This document shows, piece after piece, positions 43,422-51,972 of a DNA stretch of 64,000 nt. How positions within the stretch are numbered: the stretch's first letter is position 1; the number at the start of each line of letters is the position of its first letter. The DNA comes from Agromyces subbeticus DSM 16689 (GTDB lineage: Bacteria; Actinomycetota; Actinomycetes; Actinomycetales; Microbacteriaceae): assembly GCF_000421565.1 (NCBI RefSeq), contig NZ_ATXG01000016.1, positions 1 to 64,000 on the forward strand, written 5' to 3'. The position numbers and the translations under genes were made by a program. Under the pieces are notes generated by a model. That model searched no databases. It was not told the origin of the DNA and was given only the letters and a program-made list of their open reading frames with translations.

Positions 43422-44372
43422 TCAGACGGGCGGGTAGAGGTAGAGCGCCGAGCCCGCCGGAATCGTGCGCCGGTGGTACGAGTGGTCGGAGTTTTGGTTG
43501 TACTCCTCGATGTTGACCGAACCGTCGCCGTTGATCGACTGCACGTACGCAACGTGGTTGTACGGGAACCACGCGACCGCGCCCACGACGGGCTCGCTCG
43601 AGGTTGGCCAGCCGCGGCTCTCCCACTCACCGGCCCAGGCGTGAGCGCTGCCCGACGCGAGGTTGCCCCAGTCCCACTTCCATGGGGCGCTCGTGACGCC
43701 GGCGTCGCGGTTCATTCGCCATGCCACGAAGTCGACGCACTCGCGGTAGTAGTACCGCAGCGGTGAGAGCCCGCCGCCGAAGTCGTCAGGGGTCTGATCC
43801 CACCAGGGGTAGTCGTCGCCCTCGGCCTTGACCGTGTGCACGGCGTACGCGCCGGTGCCTCGCGAGGCGAGGTTCGCCGCCCACGCCGCCTTGTCTTTGG
43901 CCTCCTGGTCGAGGCGGGCCGCTTCGATCTCGGCCTTCGAGGTGACGGAGTAGCCCTCGGCCGAGAGCGGCGCGCCGCTCGCGAGCGATGAGACCTCGAT
44001 GTCCTGCGCCTCGGCCTTCGTCAGGCTGAAGGTACCGGATGACGCGAACGTCTCGCCGCCCGGCATGAACGCGTACGCCGGCAGGGCGACCGTGCCGACG
44101 ATGGCCGGCACCACGAGCACCGTCGCGAAGACGCGCATGGGGCCGTTGCGACGCGTCGGTCGCGGCGAGCGGGAGACGGTGGTCGCGAGGTCGGGCGTGC
44201 CGGCAGGGGCGTTCGAGTCGACGGCGATGGATGCCGTGTCACGGCCCTTGCCCTTGGCTCGCTTCGAGCGGCCCTGCTCGGTTGCCGCGCTTCGTCGCGC
44301 TCGACCTCGGTCGGCCTCCCGACGCGAGGAGCGCGGGCGCTCGTGTGCGTCGTTCGTGTCGTCACCGTTCAA
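43422..44372 (-). CDS. Membrane-anchored CHAP-domain peptidoglycan hydrolase
   Basis: Exported cell-wall amidase/endopeptidase of 316 residues. A highly basic cytoplasmic N-terminus of 78 residues leads to a membrane helix (about 80-102) and a stalk (SLTKAEAQDIEVSSLASGAPL). The C-terminal CHAP domain has Cys212 (YYRECVDFVAW), His273 (YNHVAYVQ) and acidic residues at 289-290 (IEEYN). The start codon is TTG at 44372, supported by GGAGG 8 nt upstream. The anchor and stalk are homologous to those of the NlpC/P60 protein encoded about 1 kb upstream, and both promoters carry the same direct repeat. Confidence 0.92.
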   Translation of the reverse strand: MNGDDTNDAHERPRSSRREADRGRARRSAATEQGRSKRAKGKGRDTASIAVDSNAPAGTPDLATTVSRSPRPTRRNGPMRVFATVLVVPAIVGTVALPAYAFMPGGETFASSGTFSLTKAEAQDIEVSSLASGAPLSAEGYSVTSKAEIEAARLDQEAKDKAAWAANLASRGTGAYAVHTVKAEGDDYPWWDQTPDDFGGGLSPLRYYYRECVDFVAWRMNRDAGVTSAPWKWDWGNLASGSAHAWAGEWESRGWPTSSEPVVGAVAWFPYNHVAYVQSINGDGSVNIEEYNQNSDHSYHRRTIPAGSALYLYPPV

Positions 44373-44471
44373 CAGCAGAACCTCCGGGCACCGTTCGAAG
44401 GCCGCGGTGCAGCCCGGAACGGAGTGGCTTCTCGGGTGTCGGCGGCCTCAGGGGACGGCCGGACTCGTACC

Positions 44472-44512
44472 ACCATAGGGCACGTGTCGTGGGTTTGTCA
44501 CGAATCGGTCAC
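44472..44512 (-). promoter_or_regulatory. Promoter and GTGAC direct-repeat box of CHAP hydrolase gene
   Basis: On the minus strand: -35 GTGACA (44496-44501), 18-bp spacer, -10 TATGGT (44472-44477). A direct repeat GTGAC-N6-GTGAC (44497-44512) overlaps and precedes the -35. The same box and -35 occur upstream of the NlpC/P60 gene. A regulator binding one face of the helix, such as an MtrA-like response regulator, is inferred. The leader is about 95 nt. Confidence 0.62.
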
Positions 44513-45006
44513 GCCGCGGTCGCGAGGTACTCGTTCCACTGCGGCAGCGGCCGCTCGAAGCCGCGCGCCACCCAGCTGCGTCCGTTCGGCCGCGCGGGCG
44601 TGAAGCGGAGCTGCCATCCCATCTCGGCCGGCGTGCGATCGCTCTTCGTGTTGTTGCAGCGCAGGCAGCAGGCGACGAGGTTCTCCCACGTATCGCGACC
44701 GCCGCGAGAGCGCGGGAGCACGTGGTCGATCGTGGCCGCCGCGCGGCCGCAGTACGCGCACTGGTGTTCGTCGCGTCGAAGCACCCCGCGTCGGCTCACC
44801 GGTGCCTGACTCAGGCGTGGCGCCCGAACGTAGCGCGTCAGCAGGATCACGCTCGGTCGTTGCCACGATCCGCTCGCCGCGCACACCGGATTGCCCTCCT
44901 CGTGCTGGATGACGGTGGCCTTGTGATTCATGACGAGCAGCAGTGCCCGCTTGAACGAGACGATGGCGAGCGGCTCATAGCCCGCGTTGAGCACGAGTGT
45001 GCGCAT
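44509..45006 (-). CDS. HNH endonuclease (actinobacterial 165-aa type)
   Basis: Protein of 165 residues with a conserved N-terminal part (RTLVLNAGYEPLAIVSFKRALLLVM). Its C-terminal HNH domain has a CAYC and CLRC zinc pair, the motif ATIDHVLPRSRGG carrying the catalytic His, and WENLVACCLRCNNTK. Very similar proteins are widespread in actinobacteria as chromosomal genes, so it is not a sign of a mobile element by itself. Function is unknown. The stop region overlaps the promoter of the downstream CHAP gene. Confidence 0.93.
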   Translation of the reverse strand: MRTLVLNAGYEPLAIVSFKRALLLVMNHKATVIQHEEGNPVCAASGSWQRPSVILLTRYVRAPRLSQAPVSRRGVLRRDEHQCAYCGRAAATIDHVLPRSRGGRDTWENLVACCLRCNNTKSDRTPAEMGWQLRFTPARPNGRSWVARGFERPLPQWNEYLATAA

Positions 45007-45366
45007 GGTGTGCCTTTCGATCGGTGCTGGATGGCTTCCAGCCGCGTGAACGGATCGGCGTTCCGAGGGGTCGATTCCGGGTGGGCAGCGCCGGCAGTCG
45101 GCGGCTCGAGCTGCCCGGAAAACAGAGAACGGGCACCGTCGTGATGACAGTGCCCGTCGGGGCGTGCGCCCGGTTCGTGCTCGATTGACTACTGCGCCGT
45201 TGGTCGAAGAGCGCGCGGGCATCCGTGGAATGGATGCTGCGCGACGTGACCATCGGCTTCCCCTGCCCGGTTTCTCGGATCGTCAGGATCTCAGGTTAGA
45301 ACACGAATGGCGCGCCGGGAACTTCCGGCGCGCCATTCACGTGTGGAGTCATGCGATGTTCACCGA
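45007..45366. other. 360-bp intergenic region with two hairpins
   Basis: No gene is supported here. It contains the upstream region of the HNH gene (minus strand), with GCTGGA and TCCAGC forming a small inverted repeat near 45024-45041. A hairpin with 8-bp arms, ACGGGCAC and GTGCCCGT, lies at 45129-45157 with a 13-nt loop. The much stronger hairpin at 45305-45338 is annotated separately. I see no tRNA or clear small ORF in between. Confidence 0.6.
45305..45338 (-). terminator. Terminator of NlpC/P60 gene
   Basis: Perfect 14-bp stem (GAATGGCGCGCCGG at 45305-45318 and CCGGCGCGCCATTC at 45325-45338) with a 6-nt loop, about 30 nt downstream of the NlpC/P60 stop codon on the minus strand. The sequence after it is not U-rich. 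Confidence 0.85.
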
Positions 45367-46236
45367 TCAGATGCCGATGCGCACGATGTAGTAGTCGCTC
45401 GTCCAGATGGGCTGAACACGAACGGATGCCCCTTCGTAGGGCGCGTGCAGGATCATGCCGTTGCCCGCGTAGAAGCCGTCGTGACCGGGCATGATCACGA
45501 GATCGCCCGGCTGCGCGTCGGCCTCGGAGATGCGGGTGCCCATGGCGCCCTGGCCGTTGGAGGAGTGCGGCATGCTGACGCCGAACTGCGCGTAGACGTA
45601 CATCACGAAGCCCGAGCAGTCGAAGCCGGCCGGGGTGGCGCCGCCGTAGACGTAGGGCGTGCCGATGTACTGCGTCGCGACGTTGTAGACGCTCGCGAGG
45701 TCGAAGTTCGGGTACGGCGGGTTGGCGAGGAAATCGCCGACCGACGGTCCGGAGTACGAAGCGGCATACGAGGTCATCGCCGACTCGGCGGCGACACGGG
45801 CCGCCTCGGCTGCAGCGGCCGCCGCGGCAGCCTCGGCAGCGGCCTGGATCTCGGCTCCGGAGACGGCGGCGTAGCCGTCTTTGGTCACAGGCGCGGCGAT
45901 GACGTCATCGGTGACCTCGACGGACTGCGCCTCGGCCTTCGTGAGCCGCGACTCGGCCGTCTGGCCGTATTGCGGTCCGGCCGAGCCGGGAGCGAAGGCG
46001 TACGCCGGGATGGCGAGCGTGCCGACGATGCCGGCGGCAACCGTCATCACGAGGACGTTCGCAAGCCGGCCGCGGCGCAGGCGACGGGTCGACGGCAAGG
46101 TCGACGATGTCACGCGAGCGGCGGCATCGGGTTGCGGTGCACTGGGGGAAACGGGTGCCTTCGCGGCGATGATCGCCTTCGTAGCAGCCCTGCGGGTGTG
46201 GTTCCTGGGCAGGTTGCGCCGGGAGAATCGAGCCAA
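45367..46236 (-). CDS. Membrane-anchored NlpC/P60 peptidoglycan endopeptidase
   Basis: Exported D,L-endopeptidase-like protein of 289 residues. The basic N-terminus (1-58) leads to a membrane helix or signal anchor (about 60-81) and a stalk with SRLTKAEAQSVEV and an Ala-rich coiled coil (132-150). The NlpC/P60 domain (about 180-289) has the triad Cys207 (FDCSGF), His252 (GHDGFY) and His264 (LHAPYEG). The start codon is TTG at 46236 with GGAGG 8 nt upstream, the same unusual arrangement as the CHAP gene. It is likely involved in daughter-cell separation, by family. A strong hairpin terminates it. Confidence 0.93.
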   Translation of the reverse strand: MARFSRRNLPRNHTRRAATKAIIAAKAPVSPSAPQPDAAARVTSSTLPSTRRLRRGRLANVLVMTVAAGIVGTLAIPAYAFAPGSAGPQYGQTAESRLTKAEAQSVEVTDDVIAAPVTKDGYAAVSGAEIQAAAEAAAAAAAAEAARVAAESAMTSYAASYSGPSVGDFLANPPYPNFDLASVYNVATQYIGTPYVYGGATPAGFDCSGFVMYVYAQFGVSMPHSSNGQGAMGTRISEADAQPGDLVIMPGHDGFYAGNGMILHAPYEGASVRVQPIWTSDYYIVRIGI

Positions 46237-46376
46237 AACGTGTACCTCCGTCGCCCCACGACAACTGATGTCACCCCACCGGATGCGCTCGAAGGCGCTT
46301 ACGGGTACTTGATCGAGCGGTGGGCTTGGGAGGCGTCTCGACCCTGGTCCTCCGACTGGCTTCGTGCCGGCGGACT
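46237..46376 (-). promoter_or_regulatory. Long structured 5' leader of NlpC/P60 gene (possible riboswitch)
   Basis: From the predicted start of transcription near 46376 to the TTG codon there are about 140 nt without a gene, with GGAGGACCAGGG and GGTGGGGTGA elements. These loosely recall the ydaO (cyclic di-AMP) riboswitch, a class found before NlpC/P60 and Rpf genes in actinobacteria. The order and spacing are not a clear match, so this is only a candidate. Confidence 0.25.
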
Positions 46377-46382
46377 CGAACG

Positions 46383-46422
46383 AGACTACGCGACGAGTGC
46401 TCGATTGTCACATTCTGATCAC
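46383..46422 (-). promoter_or_regulatory. Promoter and GTGAY direct-repeat box of NlpC/P60 gene
   Basis: On the minus strand: -35 GTGACA (46406-46411), 17-bp spacer, -10 TAGTCT (46383-46388). A direct repeat GTGAT-N6-GTGAC (46407-46422) overlaps the -35 exactly as in the CHAP gene promoter. Shared control of the two hydrolases is inferred. Confidence 0.65.
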
Positions 46423-46441
46423 GGCGCGGCCGCGATGCCCC

Positions 46442-47134
46442 TCATTCCGCGATGAAGATATGACCGGCGACTTCGCTCGGCAGCTCGAGCCCGCCGTCGG
46501 CGCCGTCGACCTCGACGAGCACGTACCCACCGGCCCGACTGAAGGTCGCCATGGCACCGGGCATGACCCCGGCCTGGCGCATCTGCGCGAGCAGTTCGGG
46601 GTCGAACTGCACGGGTTCGCCGAGTCGGCGAACGACGCCGCGAACCGGGGTCTCGCTCGCGTCGACGGCCTCGACGACGTTGACCACGCCGGTCATGAAC
46701 GCGTCACTGGGCGGAAGCCCGAGCTCTTCGAGTCCGGGGATCGGGTTGCCGTACGGCGACTCACGAGGGCTGCCGAGGATCTCGATGAGGCGGCGCTCGA
46801 CCTGCTCGCTCATCACGTGCTCCCAGCGGCATGCCTCGTCGTGCACGAACTCCCACTCGAGCCCGATCACGTCGGCGAGCAGCCGCTCGGCGAGGCGGTG
46901 CTTGCGCATGACGTGCACGGCCTTGGAGCGGCCGTCTGGCGTGAGTTCGAGGTGCCGGTCGCCCGAGACGACCACGAGCCCGTCGCGTTCCATGCGGGCG
47001 ATGGTCTGCGAGACGGTGGGACCGGAGTGACCGAGCCGCTCGGAGATGCGTGCCCGCAGCGGCACGATGTTCTCCTCCTCGAGGTCGAGGATCGTGCGGA
47101 GATACATCTCCGTGGTGTCGATCAAGTCGGTCAC
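46442..47134 (-). CDS. DtxR/IdeR-family iron-dependent repressor
   Basis: Metal-dependent transcriptional repressor of 230 residues. It has a winged helix (1-73), a dimerisation/metal-binding domain (74-140) and a C-terminal SH3-like domain. With the GTG start at 47134, all metal ligands fall at the same numbers as in Corynebacterium DtxR: Met10, His79, Glu83, His98, Cys102, Glu105 and His106. Cys102 with this set favours Fe(II) sensing rather than Mn sensing. A GGGAGG ribosome site lies 6 nt before the start. No operator was searched for beyond this window. Confidence 0.95.
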   Translation of the reverse strand: MTDLIDTTEMYLRTILDLEEENIVPLRARISERLGHSGPTVSQTIARMERDGLVVVSGDRHLELTPDGRSKAVHVMRKHRLAERLLADVIGLEWEFVHDEACRWEHVMSEQVERRLIEILGSPRESPYGNPIPGLEELGLPPSDAFMTGVVNVVEAVDASETPVRGVVRRLGEPVQFDPELLAQMRQAGVMPGAMATFSRAGGYVLVEVDGADGGLELPSEVAGHIFIAE

Positions 47135-47195
47135 GCGCGATCCTCCCGTTGTCACAGCCCGTCGTCCAGCCTACCGGGCGCCGCGCCCTCGCTAG

Positions 47196-48320
<1,125 letters not shown>

Positions 48321-48325
48321 TCCAC

Positions 48326-48592
48326 GTGCGGCTCTGGCTCAGCGACGGAGAGCGACGCCCCGACCCGGCGCCGGCGCGCGCCGATGCCCGCAAGGCCATG
48401 CTCGTGGGCACCATCGGCTGGGTGGTCGCACTCGTCGCCTGCTTCGTCTTCCGCGAGTCGCTGCAATCGGCCGGGCTCTGGTGGTTCGCGGGCGCCGCGA
48501 TCACCGGCATCGTCGTGGGCCTGGTCGGCCTCGTCTCGGTGCAGGTGATCCGCAAGCGCGCGACTCAGTCGACGGAGCGGCCGAGCAGCTGA
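48326..48592 (+). CDS. DUF2530 two-helix membrane protein
   Basis: Small membrane protein of 88 residues starting at GTG 48326, 5 nt after serC. The cytoplasmic N-terminus (RLWLSDGERRPDPAP) precedes two helices (about 27-44 and 49-72), matching the DUF2530 family of actinobacteria, whose function is unknown. Its last 28 bases overlap the end of the DUF3027 gene on the opposite strand. Confidence 0.82.
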   Translation: MRLWLSDGERRPDPAPARADARKAMLVGTIGWVVALVACFVFRESLQSAGLWWFAGAAITGIVVGLVGLVSVQVIRKRATQSTERPSS

Positions 48593-49245
48593 TCTTCGAC
48601 GTCGTCGTCGGCGTCGTCATCGTCGTCTGCGTCGTCATCGGCGTCGTCGACAGCGCCGTGATCACTCGATTGGTCGAGTGCGTCGATGTCGATGCCGTCG
48701 AACTCGTCGTCTCCGTGATCGTCATCGTCGGCGTCGAGCTCGTCGTCGTCGTCCGAGTCGTCATCGTCGTCGGAGTCGTCATCGTCCTCGGACTCGTCAT
48801 CGTCATCGTCGGCGTCGAGCTCGTCGTCGTCGTCGCCGAGCTCGTCGTCATCGGAGTCGGCATCGTCGTCGGCCGATTCACCGGCAGCGGCGGCGATCGC
48901 CTCTTGCGCGGCGCGGTAGTCGGCGAGGCGGTCGGACCACGGCACCCACTCGGGAGCGAGCAGCGCGGTCTCGCCCGGCATGAGCTCGGTCTCGAGCACC
49001 GTCGGTTCGGCGTCGGCGTCGACGCGGGAGAGCGTGACGCTCCAGCGCCACCCCGGATATCCGCTGAGGTCGGAGGCGAACAGCAACGTCAGCACGTGCT
49101 CGCCCTCGACGAGGTGCCCGACGACCGAGCCGACGGTCTCGGGCGCGGTCACCTCGAGCAGCGCTCGCCGGGCGAGATCCACCGACGCCAGCAGCACCTC
49201 GTCGGCCACGACGGGCGTGTTCTCGGACTCGGTGGACTCAGGCAT
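48565..49245 (-). CDS. DUF3027-like protein with long acidic tail
   Basis: Protein of 226 residues. The N-terminal 115 residues resemble the actinobacterial DUF3027 family (VDLARRALLEVTAPETVGSVVGHL, then GYPGWRWSVTLSR and APEWVPWSDRLADYRA). The remaining 110 are an almost uninterrupted Asp/Glu tract, including runs such as DDDDDESEDDDD, forming a strongly acidic disordered tail. The underlying DNA is a near-repetitive GTC/GTCATC tract on the plus strand. It shares an 8-nt overlap with the cold-shock gene upstream, suggesting an operon. Function is unknown. Confidence 0.85.
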   Translation of the reverse strand: MPESTESENTPVVADEVLLASVDLARRALLEVTAPETVGSVVGHLVEGEHVLTLLFASDLSGYPGWRWSVTLSRVDADAEPTVLETELMPGETALLAPEWVPWSDRLADYRAAQEAIAAAAGESADDDADSDDDELGDDDDELDADDDDDESEDDDDSDDDDDSDDDDELDADDDDHGDDEFDGIDIDALDQSSDHGAVDDADDDADDDDDADDDVEDQLLGRSVD

Positions 49246-49618
49246 CCAGATCGTCAGCCACCTTGCGCAGCACCGCGGCGACAGTGCGTGCCTTCGACTT
49301 CTCGGGGTAGCGGCCGCGCCGCAGATCGGTGCCGATGCCGTCGAGCACCTTCACGACGTCTTCGACGATGATCGCCATGTCGTCGGCGGGCTTGCGGTTG
49401 ATCTTCGTGAGACTCACGGGCGCATCGAGCACGCGCACCGAGAGGGCCTGCGCGCCGCGCTTGCCCTCTGCGACACCGAACTCGAGACGGCTGCCCGCAC
49501 GCACGGTCGCGCCGGCGGGAAGAGCGGATGCATGGAGGAAGACCTCTTGGCCGTCATCGGAGCTGATGAAGCCGAATCCCTTCTCCTCGTCGTAGAACTT
49601 GACCTTGCCGGTGGGCAT
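49238..49618 (-). CDS. Cold-shock domain protein with C-terminal extension (CspB-like)
   Basis: Protein of 126 residues. An N-terminal cold-shock domain (residues 1-68) has RNP1 KGFGFI and RNP2 VFLHAS for single-stranded nucleic acid binding. A 55-residue basic C-terminal extension follows (KINRKPADDMAIIVEDVVKVLDGIGTDLRRGRYP). The size and extension match the mycobacterial CspB (Rv0871) type rather than the 67-residue CspA type found later in this window. The start is chosen at MPTGKVKF; 14 further upstream codons are not conserved. It overlaps the DUF3027-like gene. Confidence 0.92.
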   Translation of the reverse strand: MPTGKVKFYDEEKGFGFISSDDGQEVFLHASALPAGATVRAGSRLEFGVAEGKRGAQALSVRVLDAPVSLTKINRKPADDMAIIVEDVVKVLDGIGTDLRRGRYPEKSKARTVAAVLRKVADDLDA

Positions 49619-49727
49619 CGTGTGAACCTCGCTCATGTCTGCAGGCGCGCCGAAACGCATCGCCGTGCACCGTCCAGTCTAGGCCTCGGGGCACCCGCGA
49701 GCAGGCCGCCTGGCCTATTCTGGACGT

Positions 49728-50000
49728 GTGAGCGATTCCGGCCCCATCACCGACAATCGCGCCGAACGCGTCCTCGCGTACATGTTCGCCGCCGTCGTCG
49801 GTCTGTCCATCGTCTGCTTCTTCGCCGTGATGATCGGCACGTTCAACGGCGTGACCCGCGACGATATGGGCTCCGGCCTCTGGGCCGTCGTCACGATGCT
49901 GCCCTGGTTCGGGCTGCCGATCGCCTTCCTCCTGCTGATTGCGCTGCTCATCGTCAACGGCGTGCGGCGTGCCCGCGCGGCGCGGGCCGGAACGAGCTGA
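49728..50000 (+). CDS. Small two-helix membrane protein (90 aa)
   Basis: Membrane protein of 90 residues with helices at about 16-38 and 52-78 and a basic C-terminus. Similar small proteins occur next to the XPB-type helicase genes in related actinobacteria, sometimes mislabelled as multidrug transporter ATPases; it has no ATPase motifs. The GTG start at 49728 lies 6 nt after TATTCT (49716-49721). The helicase-associated gene follows 9 nt later, so the two are probably co-transcribed. Confidence 0.82.
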   Translation: MSDSGPITDNRAERVLAYMFAAVVGLSIVCFFAVMIGTFNGVTRDDMGSGLWAVVTMLPWFGLPIAFLLLIALLIVNGVRRARAARAGTS

Positions 50001-50009
50001 CCGGAGACG

Positions 50010-51872
50010 ATGCTCGAACTCGCCGCACGACTCCGCGGGCTGTCGCGAGACTCTCTCGCAGCAGCACTGCACTCGCGCGAGTTCGACCCCTCGGCCGTGC
50101 GCGACCTCTTCGATCTCGCCGAAGCCGTGCTCGCACCCGACTCGATCGATCACATCGTCGGCCGCCTCGACCGCCGACGGCTCGCCGTGCTCGCGGCAGC
50201 CATCGAGCTCGCGGCCGACGGCGACACCACGTCGGGGGCGGTGCAGAGCGCATTGGTGCACCACGGGGCTTCCGCCGAGCTGTCGGAGGCGACGAGCGAA
50301 CTGCTCGATGCGCTCACCGAGCTGCTGCTGGTGGTGCGCATCGGCGAGCGCGTGCACGTGCCGTCGAGCGTCATCGCACGCGTGGCCCCGCGGCTCGGCG
50401 GCGAGCTGCCGGCCGTGGCCGAGCTCGCATCGCCTGCTCCGCCGGTGCTCGTGGTGAACGACCAGGTCGACCGCACCCTGCTCGATCGGCGTGCCGCCGA
50501 GACGGCGTACGCGACTGTCGCGGCGACCGCCGAGGTGCTCGCAGCCCTCGGCACACAGCCCGCGCGCGAGCTCGCGAAGGGCGGGCTCGCGCTGCCCGAC
50601 TCGAAGCGCCTCGCCGAGGCGAGCGGCACGGCCCTCGACGCCCTGCCCCGGCTCTTCCATCGCGCCGACGAAGCCGGGCTCGTGGTGCGCGAGGGCGCGT
50701 TCTGGCTCGAGTCCGAACTCGGCGCGAGCTGGTCGCTCAAGTCGGCAGAGGGGCGGTGGCGCCGGCTCGCGGAGTGCTGGCGCGACCGCATCCCCGAGCC
50801 GCTGCGCGAGCTGGTCACCCGCCGAAGCGAATCGCTCACCGCGAGCACGCTGCGCGACGACGTGCGCTGGTTCTACCCCGCGGGCGGTCGGTGGCTCGAC
50901 GACGGCATCGAACGCCTCGTCGACGAGGCCGAGGCACTCGGGCTCGCCGTCGCCGGCGAACCGGCCCCGACCGCGCTCCTCGTGCTCGCCGGCGACTTCG
51001 ACCGGGCCGCCGCCCGGCTGTCGGCGCACTTCCCGGCCCAGGTCGACAGGGTGTACCTGCAGCATGATCTCTCGATCGTCTCGCCAGGGCCGCTCGAGCC
51101 ATCGCTCGATGCGCGGCTGCGCGGCTTCGCCGACGTCGAGGGTCGCGACCTCGCCTCGACGTATCGCGTCAGCGCGGCATCCGTCAACCGCGGACTCGCG
51201 GCCGGTGAGAGCGCCGACTCGATCCTCGACTTCCTGCGCCGACTCTCGCTCACGGGCATTCCGCAGCCCCTCGCCTACCTCGTCGGCGAAGCCTCTGCGA
51301 GGTTCGGGTCGCTCCGCGTCTCCGTCGCCGATGAAGCGGATGCCCCGGCGCGATCGGCGATCCGCTCCGATGACGAGCAGCTCGTGCGCACGCTCGCCGT
51401 CGACCAGTCGCTCGCGCCGATCGGGCTCCGCCAGACCGGGCCGCACCGGCTGCTCTCCCGCTTCACGCCCGAGGTCGTGTTCTGGGCGCTCTCCGACGCC
51501 CGCTATCCCGTCGCCGCCGAAGACTCGTCGGGCAACATCATCCGACTGCGACGTCACCATCTGGCCCAGGTGCCCGATCCCGCGCCGAAGGCCGACCCGA
51601 TCGAGGCGCTGCTCGACCTCGTGCTCGCCGAGGGCGAAGCCGGAGCCACCGAGCAGGCGTGGCTGGCACGCCAACTCGAGGCGGCCGCGCGGGCGAAGGA
51701 GACGCTCACGGTGACCGTGCGCATGCCGGGCGGCGATACCGCCGACTACCTCCTCGCGCCCGCGAGCGTTGCCAACGGCCGACTGCGAGCCCGCGACCGA
51801 AAGGCCGACATCGAGCGCACGCTGCCCCTGTCGGCGATCGCGGCCGTGTCGCCGGCGCCCGCCGGAGCCTGA
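50010..51872 (+). CDS. Helicase-associated domain protein (XPB partner)
   Basis: Protein of 620 residues lacking Walker motifs. Its N-terminal helical region and the central DRVYLQHDLSIVSPGPLEPSLDARLRGFADVE segment (split across residues 346-375) match the helicase-associated XPB/Ssl2-like family (Helicase_C_3). It lies 100 nt before the XPB helicase gene, the same order as mycobacterial Rv0862c and Rv0861c. A partner or targeting role for the helicase is inferred from this conserved pairing. Confidence 0.88.
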   Translation: MLELAARLRGLSRDSLAAALHSREFDPSAVRDLFDLAEAVLAPDSIDHIVGRLDRRRLAVLAAAIELAADGDTTSGAVQSALVHHGASAELSEATSELLDALTELLLVVRIGERVHVPSSVIARVAPRLGGELPAVAELASPAPPVLVVNDQVDRTLLDRRAAETAYATVAATAEVLAALGTQPARELAKGGLALPDSKRLAEASGTALDALPRLFHRADEAGLVVREGAFWLESELGASWSLKSAEGRWRRLAECWRDRIPEPLRELVTRRSESLTASTLRDDVRWFYPAGGRWLDDGIERLVDEAEALGLAVAGEPAPTALLVLAGDFDRAAARLSAHFPAQVDRVYLQHDLSIVSPGPLEPSLDARLRGFADVEGRDLASTYRVSAASVNRGLAAGESADSILDFLRRLSLTGIPQPLAYLVGEASARFGSLRVSVADEADAPARSAIRSDDEQLVRTLAVDQSLAPIGLRQTGPHRLLSRFTPEVVFWALSDARYPVAAEDSSGNIIRLRRHHLAQVPDPAPKADPIEALLDLVLAEGEAGATEQAWLARQLEAAARAKETLTVTVRMPGGDTADYLLAPASVANGRLRARDRKADIERTLPLSAIAAVSPAPAGA

Positions 51873-51972
51873 GCGCGCGCGGCGACCGCGGCCGCGACGG
51901 CTGCCGCCTCGGCGACGGGCGAACCGGCGCAACCGGCCGTGCTCCCATGAACCGGGCGTAGACTCGACCGCT

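Noticed and set aside
48597-48900. GTC/ATC microsatellite as an independent repeat element.
   Set aside because: It encodes the acidic tail of the DUF3027-like protein on the minus strand and keeps the frame.
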